This document shows positions 1-8,844 of a DNA stretch of 12,588 nt, one piece after another (position 1 is the stretch's first letter; the number at the start of each line of letters is the position of its first letter). The position numbers and the translations under genes are program-made. The notes under the pieces are model-generated. The model had not been told where the DNA came from. It made no database searches and worked only from the letters and a program-made list of their open reading frames with translations. This DNA is from Bacteroidetes bacterium UBA6063 (lineage in GTDB: Bacteria; Bacteroidota; Bacteroidia; NS11-12g; UBA9320). Where the stretch lies: positions 1 through 12,588 of the forward strand of contig DIYD01000105.1 of assembly GCA_002428905.1 (NCBI GenBank). Direction: 5' to 3'.

Positions 1-1399
1 TTGTTGGATCTGCCGTATACTCGGTTTGAATATACGGATACTCAAATGCGTCAGGAAGGTTCTCTGCGTAAATGGATGTTCTAGGATTGTTTGGAGAATA
101 ATACCTTGAAGCACCCGAACTGGGGCTCATTCCAACGAGGTCAGTCTGACAGGGATTTCCGGTCTGGTCCAGATCGAAGTTGTCCTTTGTAAACAACGTA
201 CCTCCGGAATTCATATTAAAATTCTCGTGGTATTTAATAACCTGACTGCCTCCATCGGCTGGCACAGGTAGTACATCAATCGCTTTTCTACCTCTATAAT
301 CATAGAACGACTCACCTACGACAATTTCGTCATTTGAATTAATCTGCGTAACCGATTGACGATTGCGATTACTTCCATCAAAGTAGGATATAACTTCTTT
401 ATGTTTTCCTTCTTCCGCAAATCCAACCGAGTATTCCCAGTTGAGATCACCTTCATGGGGGTCAATTACATGGTAGTAACTATTGGGACAAGGGCCTAAC
501 GCACCTAAGTCATTCCCCTGCCCGGGGAATAAAGACCACTCACCATAGACCAACTTAGTCGGGTCGTTTTGGTCTCTACCAACAGGTCTGATTCTGTATA
601 TAACAAAACCGTGATCAAATATCAGGTTAATACGATAACTCGGGTTGATAACATTAACCCGGGTACTATTGTGTTTAAAATCATAGGCGATTTGGCTTGG
701 TGTTTTATACGTTCCAAGAAGATCGGTATAGTCGTCGACAAAGGTGTATTCAACGTCATACGATTCTGCATAGTTATTTGGCGCTGTTGGTGTCCATGTA
801 ATATCCAGAACATCGTCTTTCATGTCGCCATCGAGATCCTGCGCATTCCCAACCGGACAAATAAATGTTCCATAAGGAACCTCGTAATAACGCTCAATAG
901 TCAATCCATAACTAACCTTTGTTTCAAAATCCCACGGCGGTGTGGTTAAACTAACCGCTGCACCAGTGGCTTTATCTACAATAGCAAGAGAGGTTATGTT
1001 GATTTGGTGAGCACCTGGAACATAAATAGCATCTCTATCCAGTACGTTCTGACCAAAGTTCGGATCATAGCTTAGTTCCAAATTTGCTGTACCGTTCGTT
1101 GGGTTTTTTTGATCGTCCCACCAGGTGTAACCAATTTGGTATACGTGGTGAAAAGTGGTATTGGTTTGCTGCGTAAACGAGTAATCAAACTCCACTCGTA
1201 TGTAGCCCATCACATCTGTATTTACGAAGTTTGGAGTGGCAGGTAATGGAGCCCATTGGTCATCCGTTTGCAGCGCGAATGTTGCAGGAATGGGGTTTGC
1301 AGCACCTAGTTTAAAGAAAGTACCAATGTGACTCACTGCAGCTTGCCCAGTGAAAGCCCAAAAGGATAGTATCAGGGTAATAATAATGCGATTCTTCAT
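1..1399 (-). CDS. Secreted YD/RHS-family protein, N-terminal 466 residues (C-terminus beyond the window)
   Basis: The frame opens with ATG at 1399 and stays open to base 2 without a stop, so the gene continues past the left edge. Residues 1-21 look like a signal peptide (MKNRIIITLILSFWAFTGQA), so the product is exported. Residues 22-300 look like beta-rich, fibronectin-like surface modules. They include a calcium-loop-like DLDGDMKDD at 188-196 followed by a TWTP strand typical of FN3-like domains. From about 305 the text turns into the Bacteroidota YD/RHS signature: GDLNWEYSVGFAEEGKHKEV, SYFDGSNRNRQSVTQ, then ESFYDYRGRKAIDVLPVP at 363-380, and QTEYTADPT at the break, where relatives continue with GR and RHS repeats. 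Relatives are usually 2000-3000 aa with an RHS core and a variable C-terminus, so most of this protein is probably missing. It starts 3 nt after the stop of the 689-aa gene and is the last gene of the operon seen here. The family is fairly sure; toxin activity is only inferred. Confidence 0.85.
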   Translation of the reverse strand, partial: MKNRIIITLILSFWAFTGQAAVSHIGTFFKLGAANPIPATFALQTDDQWAPLPATPNFVNTDVMGYIRVEFDYSFTQQTNTTFHHVYQIGYTWWDDQKNPTNGTANLELSYDPNFGQNVLDRDAIYVPGAHQINITSLAIVDKATGAAVSLTTPPWDFETKVSYGLTIERYYEVPYGTFICPVGNAQDLDGDMKDDVLDITWTPTAPNNYAESYDVEYTFVDDYTDLLGTYKTPSQIAYDFKHNSTRVNVINPSYRINLIFDHGFVIYRIRPVGRDQNDPTKLVYGEWSLFPGQGNDLGALGPCPNSYYHVIDPHEGDLNWEYSVGFAEEGKHKEVISYFDGSNRNRQSVTQINSNDEIVVGESFYDYRGRKAIDVLPVPADGGSQVIKYHENFNMNSGGTLFTKDNFDLDQTGNPCQTDLVGMSPSSGASRYYSPNNPRTSIYAENLPDAFEYPYIQTEYTADPT

Positions 1400-1402
1400 A
1401 AC

Positions 1403-3472
1403 TTAGTTTTTTAATACACTTTTTCTGGTTTCTTTAACGGTATAGATACCTCGTTCGGTTTCTTTCTTAACTCGAATTAGCCCACCTTCTTCGTCATACT
1501 CGTAAAGTGTGGCATAGTTGTTTTCATCTAGCGTAGCAACCAGTTTCAACGAGATCGGATCATAGACATAACTCACCATTGACCCGTTTTTAGGGTAGAC
1601 CCTGATATCGTCAAAATATGCATTGACATTTGTTGCATTCAGGTCGAGATCAATCGTTGATACTCCGCTGGTAGGAATATCAAATTCACCATAGATCCGC
1701 TGCCAACCGTCAATGATCTGACCTTCAGCATAGAAGTCATGGGTTGTTGCACCAACCACTATGGATATTTTGGCATCAGCATACGTTGTGAGATGGTTTG
1801 ACGCAATGTTGTCTTCCTTCACCCATCCGCTTACTATGTAGGTCTCTCCCTTGATTGGGATAAAGGATGATAGACAATCTACACAGGCAAATGGCATATC
1901 GACAAAACACGAGGTTGCCGTATAACTGCCCATATCGCCGCACTCAGGAGCCGACATGCTGATGAAGTTGTCGGCAAATAACATAATACTCAAATCGTGT
2001 GTACCACCATCGGCCCAAACGCCGGGTACAACAGTGGTATAGAGACCGTTGTCTGCTGCATTTACCCGTTTGACCAGAGAAAACTGGTCGCTCCTTATGA
2101 CCAGAACGCTGTTGTCTCTGACGTCCGCCAGCGTCATACTTACCGTAATATCAAAGGTGTTTGAACTTGGGTCACACGTTCCTTCGGTTACCGACAATCC
2201 GCTTATTGCACACAACGGGTCGGAGATTTGAGGACATTCGGGAAATACATTGATGCTTTGGGTTAGTGTACAACCTGACCCACCTATCATTAGAACTTCA
2301 TAATCACCTTCTTTGTATACCTCAATCGACTGGTCGTCATCTAAGAAGTCCAAAATAGATGGACCACTCCATAAATACGATTGGAATCCAGATGGAGCAG
2401 TAATTGTTCTTTTGCCACTTATACATCCCGTCGTAGATAGATTGCCATTTAAGCAGTCCCCATCAAGGTATGCATAGCCAACATGGCCTCCCCAGGCGCA
2501 ATCAGATGCAATAAACTCTACCGTGATTGTTTGACCGATGTAATCGTCCAGAGGAACAATAACATCTGTCCAGTCTCTAAACCACAAATCACCTGTACCT
2601 CTGGTTTGTACTTGTTTAAATCCTACGTTTTCCGGCCCTGCAATCACGGTGTATCTGGCGCATTCAATTTCAACTCCGTTGGCATACATGCGCACCTGGA
2701 AAAATGGCATCTCGGTTAGTGGGTGTGGGTTAATTGGATCTTCGAGTATCGCTGCATACCGGTATTTATACCAGGGTGATGCACTTGTTACTTCGAAATT
2801 GCGGTATAATTTGGCTGCATTTGCCCCATATGTTACGTCTTCAAGTCGGACGGAATAGCTACCGCCGGGTGCAACAGTGGATAAAAGATCATTGGTTAAC
2901 GGGTCTGTCCCAATACCAGAAGTTACAGTTACTCTGGAATTGGATCCGGCTAATGTTGTAGGTGTAAAGTTGGTTACACCTGTAGTACCTCCAAGCATCT
3001 CGCCTAATTCATATGACCAACATTGTATTTCACCAGCACCACTAAGTGGGAATTCAAAGTCCAGGTTGTCACAGGTATTACAATCAGCCGGAGGTGGAGC
3101 TACCATTGGTGATGGAGTCGGTACAGCTGGATAACTGTGGTTACGCTTAACTACTTCCGTTTCGAAGTAATCGAATTGATTTTTGTACCAGTCTATAAAA
3201 TCTTGTTCTTCAACATCAGTTCTGCTGTAGAACGCCTGGATAAACTCTTTCTTTTTGAGATAAAGTTCATGCTGATAGAACGAGAATACTCGATTCGTTT
3301 GATCAATGGTGTATTCGTATTTTTTTGCTACTGCAATTAGTGCGCTATGCGCATTATATGACCTGAACGCTTTTTCCTTCGCTGCTACGTCATGGATATC
3401 TCCTTCGTGCGCACTGCTTAACATAAAAACGGTGCACAATAATGTTGCTATGGTATATTTGATTAAGGACAT
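1403..3472 (-). CDS. Secreted multidomain protein with jelly-roll-like and CBM-like modules and a C-terminal YD-type motif (689 aa)
   Basis: A signal peptide is visible at residues 1-21 (IATLLCTVFMLSSA). A charged, probably all-helical segment (25-112) follows, then a proline-rich linker (114-129). Residues about 131-340 form a Cys-containing beta module ending in GGHVGYAYLDGDC, a pattern common in Bacteroidota adhesin-like proteins. Residues 341-412 look like a small PKD/Ig-like repeat (SYLWSGP, EGDYEVLMIGGSGC). Residues 540-628 resemble a carbohydrate-binding jelly roll (KGETYIVSGWVKE, DGWQRIYGEF, AYFDDIRVYP). The last 55 residues are a YD-type tail: SYVYDPISLKLVATLDENNY, then LYEYDEEGGLIRVKKETERG. 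There are about 15 cysteines, consistent with disulfides outside the cytoplasm. The ATG overlaps the end of the 1791-aa gene by 10 nt, which suggests translational coupling. In related proteins, as I recall them, the tail follows directly on the C-terminal text of the 1791-aa protein in one chain. I see no T9SS C-terminal sorting domain. The substrate is unknown. Confidence 0.85.
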   Translation of the reverse strand: MSLIKYTIATLLCTVFMLSSAHEGDIHDVAAKEKAFRSYNAHSALIAVAKKYEYTIDQTNRVFSFYQHELYLKKKEFIQAFYSRTDVEEQDFIDWYKNQFDYFETEVVKRNHSYPAVPTPSPMVAPPPADCNTCDNLDFEFPLSGAGEIQCWSYELGEMLGGTTGVTNFTPTTLAGSNSRVTVTSGIGTDPLTNDLLSTVAPGGSYSVRLEDVTYGANAAKLYRNFEVTSASPWYKYRYAAILEDPINPHPLTEMPFFQVRMYANGVEIECARYTVIAGPENVGFKQVQTRGTGDLWFRDWTDVIVPLDDYIGQTITVEFIASDCAWGGHVGYAYLDGDCLNGNLSTTGCISGKRTITAPSGFQSYLWSGPSILDFLDDDQSIEVYKEGDYEVLMIGGSGCTLTQSINVFPECPQISDPLCAISGLSVTEGTCDPSSNTFDITVSMTLADVRDNSVLVIRSDQFSLVKRVNAADNGLYTTVVPGVWADGGTHDLSIMLFADNFISMSAPECGDMGSYTATSCFVDMPFACVDCLSSFIPIKGETYIVSGWVKEDNIASNHLTTYADAKISIVVGATTHDFYAEGQIIDGWQRIYGEFDIPTSGVSTIDLDLNATNVNAYFDDIRVYPKNGSMVSYVYDPISLKLVATLDENNYATLYEYDEEGGLIRVKKETERGIYTVKETRKSVLKN

Positions 3473-6400
3473 GCTTCTACATTTTTCGTGATTACTTTTG
3501 ATGATCCGGCGTTAACCCTGATCGAATATTTTCCTGTATGTGATTCCTGGGTTTGAACGTCAGGTGTAAAATCGCGCCAACTAAAATGATCGTCATCACA
3601 CGATTCGTACTCGTAGTCTTCAAAATTGTCGAAGCCTATTTCGCGATATTGCGCATTCTTGCTGACTGCAGTTGGTAGGGCATGATTATACCCATAGAGT
3701 GCGGAAGAATACCGGTTAAGCGCATCCATGTTTTCTAGCTCCACACCTGACGGACTGAATATGGTCGCTTCCTGAACCCAGGTCCAATTCGCATCGTCTA
3801 TTGTTATTCCCTTATCGGAAAATACCCAATACGGATTAAAGCCTTTGAACTCTCCGTCTACTCGAATATTTGTGTTGTTGTTTAAGACACTTTGCGTCCT
3901 ACCCGTGAGATAGGTCAAACTCTTGTAAGGCCTGTAAATGCCTTTTTGGGCGGTTAAATATTCATTATCGGTTATCCTAAAATAAGGTGAACTGGAGAAA
4001 CAGTCGCACCAGGTTCCCCAACCCTCTTTGTAGAGTTGCACACTGGCACTGAGTACCTCTGGGTAAGAGTTCTTTCCAAAACTGTATATGGGGTTCTGTT
4101 TGGTTGTTACGGTGCCCATCATCCCCGCCTGCAAGTTGCGCCTACCCGATCTTACGGTTTTCAAATCCGTAGATGCGGTAGTTGGAAATTTAACTCCGGC
4201 CTGTGTGACGAGTTTCACATTGCTTTGGTTAACCTCGGTTACCCAGCCAAGCATTCCGTTGGAAGCAATAACTATATCTCCCCGAACATAACGTTGGTCA
4301 GCGTTTTCGATGCTCGCATACCCAGAAATGTCAATGGCTACATCGGTTGTGATTAAATTATCACTTTTATACGCAGGGCCCATTAAGTCGTAGTACCAGT
4401 ATGCAGGCAGACTGAGACTAAAGATGTTATCCTCGAATTCATTCTGGGTACGGGTCAACAGTACGCCACCAGTCTCCGAATCGTATGCAAGGTTTTCAGT
4501 ATCAATAGATGATCCAAGATCAAACGCTGTCACCTTTTCAATTAGTCCGTATCTGGAGATTACTTTGGAAATGGTTGCAGACCTGAAACGGGTTTCATCT
4601 ACTCCCAAATCCGGCCAAACTGTTCCCAATACCAATGGAATAGCTCCTGCGGTAGTCGACTCAAAATTGACCTGAACGGAACCACTTGTTGAGCCTGCAT
4701 AATATTGACGCAGATCGAATGTTACATCGGTTTCTACACCTATCTGGCCTGTGGTAACACTGCCGTCAGGTAGCAAGACGTCTGCTGAGTTCGTGAGCTT
4801 AAAGGAGCTCTCACCGTAGTTTTCTTGTTTGTATGTATACTCACTTCCGGAGATTGGGTCTGCTTTGCCTTCTTCGTAAACCCACTCTGCCTTGGGCTTT
4901 CCGTGCATATCGTTCAACTGTATTGAAAACCCTTGAGATGCCGTGGCAAAATCTCTGGAATACGACATAAACAGTCCGGTCTTCGGAATATTGCGCGCTA
5001 GTTCTAAATCCAACCCGGTCATTTCTACGATTACCGGGAAATCGCGTGCTGTATAAAACTCTTTAATCGTCTTACCAGTAGCATGTCTGGTAACACTAGA
5101 GCCTACCGGATTCCCAATGGTTAGATCGGTAATCGTTACCTTACTATATCCCACCTGAGGAGACGGGAATATGGCCTTACCTACGGGTGTGGTAACATAG
5201 AATCGATCATCGGGAGCCAGTACTTTTTTCTTTACATCCTTGGAGAAAATTGGAGTTATTAGCGGACTCTCACCGCCCCCTGTGGATGGCTCACTAGCCG
5301 CCACGCCACTTGAGATTGTTTCTCCGTTTACCGGATCGGTAGTTGTGTAGTTGTATTCCTTTCCGTAATACGATGTGACGTATCCCGGCTGGTTGACCAT
5401 TGTATTCCAGTTATCGGACATCACAATTTGCTTCACACGTAAACCACCTCCCAGTTTAGCCCGTCTGGGTTCACCTAGTCGGATATATGAACGGTTGGTT
5501 AAAAACTCTTTCCCAAAGTTTTGATCTCGGTATATTCTATTTGGTCCAACAATGGTTGCATATAGATTCTTGAATATATTGGTACTCACCAGTTTCTTCA
5601 TGTTCTGCTCAATACCTCCGTCTTCCGGATCAAAATTTTGATTCAGGTATTTGCTCATATTCATGCGCCCATACTGCCATGAAGCTTTGGCAATCGGGTT
5701 TACATTTTGGCTTACTTCCCAGTCACCGATGTCTACCGACTTAATTTTGATGAATGCGTGATTGTAATCCCCTCCTCCAACATTGAGAAGGCTAAAGTGA
5801 TTCGTATTATGAATATCATCTTCCACATCCATATAACCCTCAACATTCTCCCAGAATGGATCGCTTGGGCTTTTGACGTTCATCATGAATTTGAAGAAAA
5901 CGTTTTCACCAATGTTGTGGAGGTAGCGATCTCGGAAATAGGGAAAGGCGTCCGGGTTGTTTGGTATATCTTCTTTTAACTTAATGATCAGATACAGGTT
6001 TTCCACCTTGGCTCCATATGGTCCGGTAAAGAGTTCTCCAATATCTGAAGTTACATCACTCGAAGTTGTTGGTTTTGTTGTGGTAGCTCCCACCACCTCA
6101 AACAATTCCATAGCCCGCTTGTCCTGTACATAGGCGTAATCGTCGCTCTCATACGTGACTGAAATTGTTCCTGAGTTAGGCAGTGTTATATCGGTGAGTG
6201 ACCATGCCATAACATGAGCATCTGTTACTCCCTTATCCTGATCCGTATATGGGAATTCCGTATTCGATTTTGTAGCATCTGTAACCTTAGGTTTTGGATT
6301 ATCATTGGGTTTATAACTACCCCACATATCGTTGCCCATATTTTGATAGCCGGGGTTATTCCCGTAGGTGAATGTATAGGCGTTGTGGGCGCTCTTTTCT

Positions 6401-8838
6401 GAAGTACCATAGGTAAAGTATACCTTCTTTAGGGTTAGTTTACCCCCATTGGTGTTTGGGTTATTCGGAACACCCGGACAAAGTGAATAGTCGTATTCAA
6501 AATGCACCACTTTAATTGGTACTGCAGTGCCGCCGCTGTAATTATCCTTGAAGTCTTTCTTAGCAAATAACTCAATCTTTCGGAGCAAATGCATGGATTG
6601 GTTTGTGGCTGAATATCCTCCATTATGGTCGGTTACCTCATGCGCATCCTCACGTTCTTCGGTGGTGAATACCGCCACCAGGTTTTTGGTCTCAATTTTC
6701 TCCAAATACCAGATTTCCTTTTCCCCATACGAAATCATTGCCTTGTCATCTCCTGGATCGGACTTGAGTCCTTCGTTATGATTCGCATAATTCGCCTGGT
6801 ACGGTGTACGCCACTTAAATGGACGGTCTAGCTTCTTGTAATCAAACCGTGTGTAGGTTCCTAAATCGTTATCCGACGGTCCAGGTGTGAGGTCAGAGTC
6901 TACATAATCCGGTGAAACAATAGAGGTTAATAAATAGGAGTGCGCATACGCCGGTGTTATTGTATTGGAGTAGTAGTTGTCACTGCCTTTGGTATTACCG
7001 GTAGAGTTTGACGAGTTTTGGTATCGCACGAAACCAGTTTCCTTGTCGATCTTTGCGTTCATCGTCCAGTGATTGTCTTCTCCAACATTAAATGTTGTCT
7101 CTTCCTTGGTTGTATTGTACGCCGGTAATCCGAAATGATACTCGGTACCTCCTTCTGAGATGGTAACCACTTCTCCGATATGGTGACCCGGAGCCGGATG
7201 CATTATATCTTGAAAATTCTGTAGCGACTCTCTGTATAGTTCGTCGCGAGTAATGGTTTTAAACAAAACACCTCGTGGCATCTTCTTTTTGCGGTAAGCA
7301 TTGTTACGCGATACGGTGGTTACGTTGCCATCGTCATCGATGATTTTACCGCTTTGAGTAGCACTAAAACCCTTACCTACAATCTCTGGCCGAACTGGTT
7401 TATCATCGCCATAGTTCGAGCGAAAATCTGCTTCAGAATCATAGGCTGCTTCTCCAATTTTCTTGAAGTAATAGGGTTCGTAGTCCTGATAAGGGTCACT
7501 GGTTTGATAATTCAACAAGTATTTAAGACGGGTGTCTGTATGCCAGTATCCTGAAATGTTTTCTGCAAAATTTACACCTACGTCTACACCGGCTTTTGAT
7601 AAATCACCAATGCTAATGTCGAGGTTTCCATGTCCACCACCACTATGACTATTTACATAGGGGTCAGTCATGTAGCCAACATCGTTACGGAACGCTCGGA
7701 AACTACCAGAAACTCCATGCGTTGTTACACTAAACATGTCGTACATCTGATACGCTACCGGAAGCAATGGTGTATTCGGATTAAAACTTCCGTCGTTCTC
7801 GCGGTTCACATCCATCATCGCCACAATACCAAAACCATTGTCATATTTGTACGCGTTGTGCGAATTCATATAACCCAGGGCAGGTAATTTGCGCTCTTTG
7901 TTTGCCAGAGATTGAGAAGAATAATAGCCATCTAAATTGGCTGTTATTCCCTTAAATTTTATTTCATGACCGCCTTTAGCACCGAGCGAAATGGATACAA
8001 GGTTCATAGGCATATCAATGGTTGGGGTATAGCTCTGAAGACCAAAAGGAATCGAGGCACTCACACCCAGATCTTTTGCAATTTCTTGCAAACCCAATTG
8101 CATCGAATTGATACCTGAATGTGAGTTGAATGAGGTGCCTATGGTAAACGGCCCTTCGCCTGCCGGTAAGCTATAGGATGGTGCTACCGTAAGTCCATCC
8201 GAACTATTGGTAATATCCAGACTAAACTTATCCTCCATTTTGTTTTTCTTGTTAAGTGCTGGATTAATAGACATGCCAAAGCCCGAGGCGATTTCAGCAT
8301 TTACACCGTTGTAGGTGTTGTAATTGATTCCAATGGAAAGTGACGTCTGAATTTTAGGATCGGCACTTGGGAACAGTGTTTTCCCATTCTTACGTTTCAA
8401 CCCGATGAACTCTTTACCCAGTTTCCCCGATAAACCCAGGGTAACATTTTTCTTTATGTTCATCTTTTTAGTGACAATATCACCGTTGAAGTCGTCAGGA
8501 AGGCCTCGTACTGTGCGGTTCACAACACCAGGACTTAAGTTCCATCCTAATCCAACCCAACTGGCTTCGTCTTCCATACCTATCCCAGAAGAATAGCTCA
8601 GATTAAGCGGATACCCTTCGATGTCCAACAGAGGGATGTTGTAAGAAAAATCACCTGTGAATGGGTCGACTAAGTTGTCGACACCCGATGGTTGAAAGCT
8701 TTGAACTTCGGGTTGAGAAGGCCCTCCCGTTAGTGCCTGGACCGTCCCTACCTGGGCAACTAAGCCGAATAACAACAGCACGTTAAAGCTATGTGCTATA
8801 AATTTCTTTTGTATGCGAATGAATTGAAATGGCGTCAT
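3463..8838 (-). CDS. Giant secreted protein with SpvB/TcB-like N-terminal module, Bacteroidota YD/RHS-associated family (1791 aa)
   Basis: Residues 12-37 form a signal peptide with a long basic n-region. Residues 45-117 carry the hallmark entry module: VDPFTGDFSYNIPLLDIEGY, LNLSYSSG, ASWVGLGWNLSPG and NRTVRGLPDDFNG. This has the same layout as the start of SpvB/TcaC/TcB proteins (tGxxxxxlPl..G..L.LsYxSG..G.GW.L). Residues 120-470 are beta-rich and glycine-rich. Mid-protein landmarks of the family are FEYDYSLCPG, GKLTLKKVYFTYG and, near residue 896, VTYESDDYAYVQDKRAM. Near the end come SPSGVELENMDALNRYSSAL, YGYNHALPTAV and QESHTGKYSIRVN, after which the protein stops at ACP. In relatives I recall, this text leads straight into a CBM-like and YD segment, which here sits in the next gene. 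It starts 6 nt after the upstream stop and overlaps the downstream start by 10 nt. Likely exported and part of a shell or surface assembly; the exact role is not established. Confidence 0.88.
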   Translation of the reverse strand: MTPFQFIRIQKKFIAHSFNVLLLFGLVAQVGTVQALTGGPSQPEVQSFQPSGVDNLVDPFTGDFSYNIPLLDIEGYPLNLSYSSGIGMEDEASWVGLGWNLSPGVVNRTVRGLPDDFNGDIVTKKMNIKKNVTLGLSGKLGKEFIGLKRKNGKTLFPSADPKIQTSLSIGINYNTYNGVNAEIASGFGMSINPALNKKNKMEDKFSLDITNSSDGLTVAPSYSLPAGEGPFTIGTSFNSHSGINSMQLGLQEIAKDLGVSASIPFGLQSYTPTIDMPMNLVSISLGAKGGHEIKFKGITANLDGYYSSQSLANKERKLPALGYMNSHNAYKYDNGFGIVAMMDVNRENDGSFNPNTPLLPVAYQMYDMFSVTTHGVSGSFRAFRNDVGYMTDPYVNSHSGGGHGNLDISIGDLSKAGVDVGVNFAENISGYWHTDTRLKYLLNYQTSDPYQDYEPYYFKKIGEAAYDSEADFRSNYGDDKPVRPEIVGKGFSATQSGKIIDDDGNVTTVSRNNAYRKKKMPRGVLFKTITRDELYRESLQNFQDIMHPAPGHHIGEVVTISEGGTEYHFGLPAYNTTKEETTFNVGEDNHWTMNAKIDKETGFVRYQNSSNSTGNTKGSDNYYSNTITPAYAHSYLLTSIVSPDYVDSDLTPGPSDNDLGTYTRFDYKKLDRPFKWRTPYQANYANHNEGLKSDPGDDKAMISYGEKEIWYLEKIETKNLVAVFTTEEREDAHEVTDHNGGYSATNQSMHLLRKIELFAKKDFKDNYSGGTAVPIKVVHFEYDYSLCPGVPNNPNTNGGKLTLKKVYFTYGTSEKSAHNAYTFTYGNNPGYQNMGNDMWGSYKPNDNPKPKVTDATKSNTEFPYTDQDKGVTDAHVMAWSLTDITLPNSGTISVTYESDDYAYVQDKRAMELFEVVGATTTKPTTSSDVTSDIGELFTGPYGAKVENLYLIIKLKEDIPNNPDAFPYFRDRYLHNIGENVFFKFMMNVKSPSDPFWENVEGYMDVEDDIHNTNHFSLLNVGGGDYNHAFIKIKSVDIGDWEVSQNVNPIAKASWQYGRMNMSKYLNQNFDPEDGGIEQNMKKLVSTNIFKNLYATIVGPNRIYRDQNFGKEFLTNRSYIRLGEPRRAKLGGGLRVKQIVMSDNWNTMVNQPGYVTSYYGKEYNYTTTDPVNGETISSGVAASEPSTGGGESPLITPIFSKDVKKKVLAPDDRFYVTTPVGKAIFPSPQVGYSKVTITDLTIGNPVGSSVTRHATGKTIKEFYTARDFPVIVEMTGLDLELARNIPKTGLFMSYSRDFATASQGFSIQLNDMHGKPKAEWVYEEGKADPISGSEYTYKQENYGESSFKLTNSADVLLPDGSVTTGQIGVETDVTFDLRQYYAGSTSGSVQVNFESTTAGAIPLVLGTVWPDLGVDETRFRSATISKVISRYGLIEKVTAFDLGSSIDTENLAYDSETGGVLLTRTQNEFEDNIFSLSLPAYWYYDLMGPAYKSDNLITTDVAIDISGYASIENADQRYVRGDIVIASNGMLGWVTEVNQSNVKLVTQAGVKFPTTASTDLKTVRSGRRNLQAGMMGTVTTKQNPIYSFGKNSYPEVLSASVQLYKEGWGTWCDCFSSSPYFRITDNEYLTAQKGIYRPYKSLTYLTGRTQSVLNNNTNIRVDGEFKGFNPYWVFSDKGITIDDANWTWVQEATIFSPSGVELENMDALNRYSSALYGYNHALPTAVSKNAQYREIGFDNFEDYEYESCDDDHFSWRDFTPDVQTQESHTGKYSIRVNAGSSKVITKNVEACP

Positions 8839-8844
8839 GATGAT

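Noticed and set aside
569..949. 126-residue plus-strand open frame
   Set aside because: It lies antisense inside the continuous minus-strand YD/RHS frame that runs from 1399 to the edge, and its translation shows no domain.
3463..3472. Frameshift or sequencing error splitting one gene into the 1791-aa and 689-aa frames
   Set aside because: The second frame opens with its own clean signal peptide and about 500 residues of distinct modules, so a simple frameshift does not explain the split; the overlap is typical of coupled genes.
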